DNA of 25,152 nucleotides from the NCBI GenBank assembly GCA_028724485.1, contig JAQYCY010000018.1, positions 1 through 25,152 on the forward strand, read 5' to 3'. Of the stretch, positions 22,857-25,152 are shown piece by piece. Source of the DNA: CAG-917 sp028724485. GTDB taxonomy: Bacteria > Bacillota > Clostridia > Christensenellales > CAG-917. Within the stretch, counting starts at the first letter, position 1, and every line of letters starts with the position of its first letter. Both the position numbers and the translations under genes were made by a program. A model generated the notes under the pieces. The model was not told the DNA's origin, did no database searches, and saw only the letters and a program-made list of their open reading frames with translations.

Positions 22857-25152
22857 CTACTCCTTTACCGTAAATTCGATATTTGTCGAAGCCGCATTCG
22901 CTATGTAATTATCGTTCGACAAGCTCGCTACTTCGATTTTATATGTGTTTCCGACTTGTAAATCGCTTGCCGCAACTTCTGCGCCGCCAGCGTCTATGAA
23001 TTTTATAGATGCCGACAAGTTCACATTGTCACCGTAAACGTAAGACGCCCTAAGCTCGCTCGCTTCGGCTTTTGTAAGTCCGTCGGCTTTTATCTCATCG
23101 ATGGTTTTCGATACGGCGCCCACCGTATAGCCAAGCGCGACAGGCAAAGCCTTCACTTCAAATGTAAACGTTTCGCCGCTTGAAATTTTGAAATTGCCGT
23201 TTGAAAGCGTAACTTTTGCCGTGTAGCTTCCCGCATTTATGACCGCGCCGCCGAGTATTTCAATCGTTAAGCCGTCCGACGGATTAGATGACGAAAGCGT
23301 CGTTGCGTAAGGCTTTGTGGTTAGGCACTCGAACGTTGCGCCAAGAACGACGTCAATTTCGTTTCCGTGGTCGTAATAATACGTTTTTGCTATCGTCCAA
23401 CTTACAGTACCGCTTGCAGGAACAATGCTGAACGAGCGTTTTTTAGTCGCCTCGTTCGCAACGTAATTTTCGTTTGTTATATCACCTGCCGTTACTTCGT
23501 ATTCGCCTACGTTTTGAGCCAAATCCCCTATTACGTTAAGTTCAACGGCATTTCCGCCAATATCGTTATAATGCGGTTTTTCAGGTCTGTGATTCAATCC
23601 GTCATAAACAAAACTCGTATTACCCCAGATTATATCGACTATAACAGGCGTTATTGTGTAATTGCAGGTTTTGCAGTCTGACGAGATGACGTAATTCGGC
23701 TGTTCACCCTTTATCATAGCAGTTGCCGTATAACTTCCTACGTTGTAATTATCGGACATAGAAACTATAATGTCTACTACGTCACTGCCGATAACGCCAC
23801 TAGATATCGTTGCCGAAAGCCCTTCGCTTACAATGCTAGGAACTGCGCCCGAGAACTCAAATGAGTGCGTTTCGCCGCCGCCCGTCCAACTTATCGCAAT
23901 GACGGCAGGACTTATCGTAAGCGTATTATTGCTACCCGACAATTCGTAGTTCGTATCCGCCAAAGCGGCTTCTACGCTATACTCGCCGACGTTTATACAA
24001 TCGCCGGACGCCGTAACGGCAAGCTCTATGTTATCACCTTTAACGTCTACGTAATGCGCCGTCGGTTTTTGTTCCGCGCCGTTATATTCGGCAGAAAGAT
24101 TTTTCCAAACAGCCGTTACGTTTTTCTTTGAAATGACGTATTCTTTCGATGCCGCCATAAGGCTGTAATTGTCGCTTGTTATACTCGCCACGGCAGTATA
24201 ATTGCCTGCGTTCACGCTTTTGCCTTCGTTTATCGCCATCGTAACGGAGACGACGTCGCCGCTTATTACTCCGTTTAAAGTCGCCGTCGGTTTTTGTTCT
24301 TCACCGTTAAACGTCAGATTCACGTTACTCCACGAGAGCGTAAGCGACTTCTTTGCAATTTCTATCGCGTCTTGCGAAAGATTTGTGAGCGTATAGTTTT
24401 CGTCCGTCGTAATTTCGCTTGCTGTTGCGCTGAAACTTCCTGCGTTTACGTTGTCGCCGCTCGCTTCGACTTTCAGCGTGATTTTTGCTCCGAATACGTT
24501 TTCATAATACGCTTTCGGAAGTTTTGCCGTTTTGTCATAAACAAACGAAAGATTTTTCCAAACCGCCGCCTTTTCGAGCGGAGCTATATCGAACGAAACG
24601 CTCGGTTGGCCGCTTATCGTATAGTTCGAGTTGTCCACTCCTATTATTGTTGCCGTATATCCGTTTTTGGCGTTTGTTTGCTCTCCTTTAACTATTGCGG
24701 CAACGTTGTCGCCCGCTATAAAGTCGGACAAAACAACCGTAGGAACGTGAGTGTTGCCGTCATAAGTGAAGGAAGTTTCGCCCCACTCATAAGACAATTT
24801 TTTAGGCTTGATTTCATAAGCCAAATTTTCGTTGTTCAGCTCATAGTTTTGGTTGTCAGTCTTAGCATACGCCGTATAGTTTCCTGCGTTTTTGCTGTCG
24901 GCGTTCGTCGAAACGCTTGCGATAAGTTCGCCGTCACCTTCGACACCGACGAATTTTGCGGTAGGTGCTTGTTTTTCGCCGTTATACACAAAGCTGCTTG
25001 CGCTCCAATTCAGCGTTGCGGTATACGGATTTATCGTGAAAGACTTAGTTGCGGTATTCGTCAAAACGTACAAATCGGTACAGTCGCCTTTAAGCGTAAC
25101 TTTAGACACATAATTGCCTGCGTCTTTGACCGTTGTCAAACTGCAATCGAAT
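22857..25152 (-). CDS. Large repeat protein with MBG/Ig-like domains (partial; 5' end beyond window)
   Basis: The frame stays open to the right edge, so the N-terminus, with any signal peptide, is missing; about 765 residues are seen. They contain eight tandem beta-rich repeats of about 70-85 residues, each starting near W-x-x-x-S-F-x-Y-[ND]-G-x-x-x-x-P-T (for example FVYNGEKQAPTAKF, LTFNGEEQKPTATL, FVYDGLNHRPEKPHY) and ending near NAGNYTA...NYxL. This is the pattern of MBG-type repeats of clostridial surface proteins. Repeats 6 and 8 are more divergent. The C-terminus (about 90 residues, ending EFTVKE) has no LPXTG motif or membrane helix. Such repeats usually form stalks of secreted or surface proteins; what the missing N-terminus does is unknown. 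The zinc-ribbon gene follows four bases later. Confidence 0.8.
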   Translation of the reverse strand, partial: FDCSLTTVKDAGNYVSKVTLKGDCTDLYVLTNTATKSFTINPYTATLNWSASSFVYNGEKQAPTAKFVGVEGDGELIASVSTNADSKNAGNYTAYAKTDNQNYELNNENLAYEIKPKKLSYEWGETSFTYDGNTHVPTVVLSDFIAGDNVAAIVKGEQTNAKNGYTATIIGVDNSNYTISGQPSVSFDIAPLEKAAVWKNLSFVYDKTAKLPKAYYENVFGAKITLKVEASGDNVNAGSFSATASEITTDENYTLTNLSQDAIEIAKKSLTLSWSNVNLTFNGEEQKPTATLNGVISGDVVSVTMAINEGKSVNAGNYTAVASITSDNYSLMAASKEYVISKKNVTAVWKNLSAEYNGAEQKPTAHYVDVKGDNIELAVTASGDCINVGEYSVEAALADTNYELSGSNNTLTISPAVIAISWTGGGETHSFEFSGAVPSIVSEGLSATISSGVIGSDVVDIIVSMSDNYNVGSYTATAMIKGEQPNYVISSDCKTCNYTITPVIVDIIWGNTSFVYDGLNHRPEKPHYNDIGGNAVELNVIGDLAQNVGEYEVTAGDITNENYVANEATKKRSFSIVPASGTVSWTIAKTYYYDHGNEIDVVLGATFECLTTKPYATTLSSSNPSDGLTIEILGGAVINAGSYTAKVTLSNGNFKISSGETFTFEVKALPVALGYTVGAVSKTIDEIKADGLTKAEASELRASYVYGDNVNLSASIKFIDAGGAEVAASDLQVGNTYKIEVASLSNDNYIANAASTNIEFTVKE

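Overview
The window looks like a chromosomal segment of a low-GC, spore-forming Firmicute, most likely an uncultured gut Clostridia/Christensenellales-type bacterium. The main evidence is gene order. A complete hrcA-grpE-dnaK-dnaJ-prmA-rsmE-mtaB cluster runs on the minus strand with a HinT-like HIT gene and rpsU just beyond. A divergent gpr/rpsT pair is present, gpr being the germination protease that degrades small acid-soluble spore proteins. The SRP RNA is of the large Gram-positive type with an Alu domain. The taxon itself is an inference. I see no insertion sequence, prophage, CRISPR array or integrase.

Layout. (1) 1-310: SRP RNA on the minus strand, with its own promoter and terminator. 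(2) 538-3592: pyridoxal/pyridoxamine kinase, a short divergent glutamate racemase, gpr and rpsT. At least pdxK and gpr appear to be leaderless: the -10 box ends six bases before the ATG and there is no Shine-Dalgarno sequence. (3) 3774-10152: four accessory genes, each with its own promoter and/or terminator. They are a protein joining an RNA-polymerase-alpha-CTD-like domain to WG repeats, a surface protein with a propeller-like region and two SH3b domains, a small membrane protein with a PH-like domain, and a 622-residue coiled-coil protein whose C-terminus resembles ribosomal protein uL15. (4) 10177-10860: a long AT-rich spacer, then tRNA-Ala(CGC). (5) 11050-13087: an LCAT-like lipase lipoprotein directly downstream of rpsU. 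(6) 13104-21375: HIT, mtaB, rsmE, prmA, dnaJ, dnaK, grpE and hrcA, largely overlapping or tightly packed. The head of the cluster has a consensus promoter, an imperfect CIRCE operator at the expected start of transcription, and two further GAGTGCYAA half-sites over the two candidate hrcA ribosome binding sites. (7) 21376-25152: a spacer with degenerate tandem repeats and a terminator, then a two-gene minus-strand unit. That unit is a large secreted protein of MBG/Ig-like repeats, cut off by the window edge, followed four bases later by a zinc-ribbon protein of unknown function.

How the genes fit together. The DnaK cluster encodes its repressor HrcA and the DnaK/DnaJ/GrpE chaperone machine, followed by translation-linked modification enzymes: PrmA for ribosomal protein L11, RsmE for 16S rRNA and MtaB for tRNA. 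rpsU, rpsT, tRNA-Ala and SRP RNA add to the translation and secretion theme. The propeller/SH3b protein and the lipase share an export signal and a C-terminal membrane anchor with a basic tail. The most unusual proteins are the alpha-CTD/WG protein and the coiled-coil/uL15-like protein; both are domain combinations for which I know no function.
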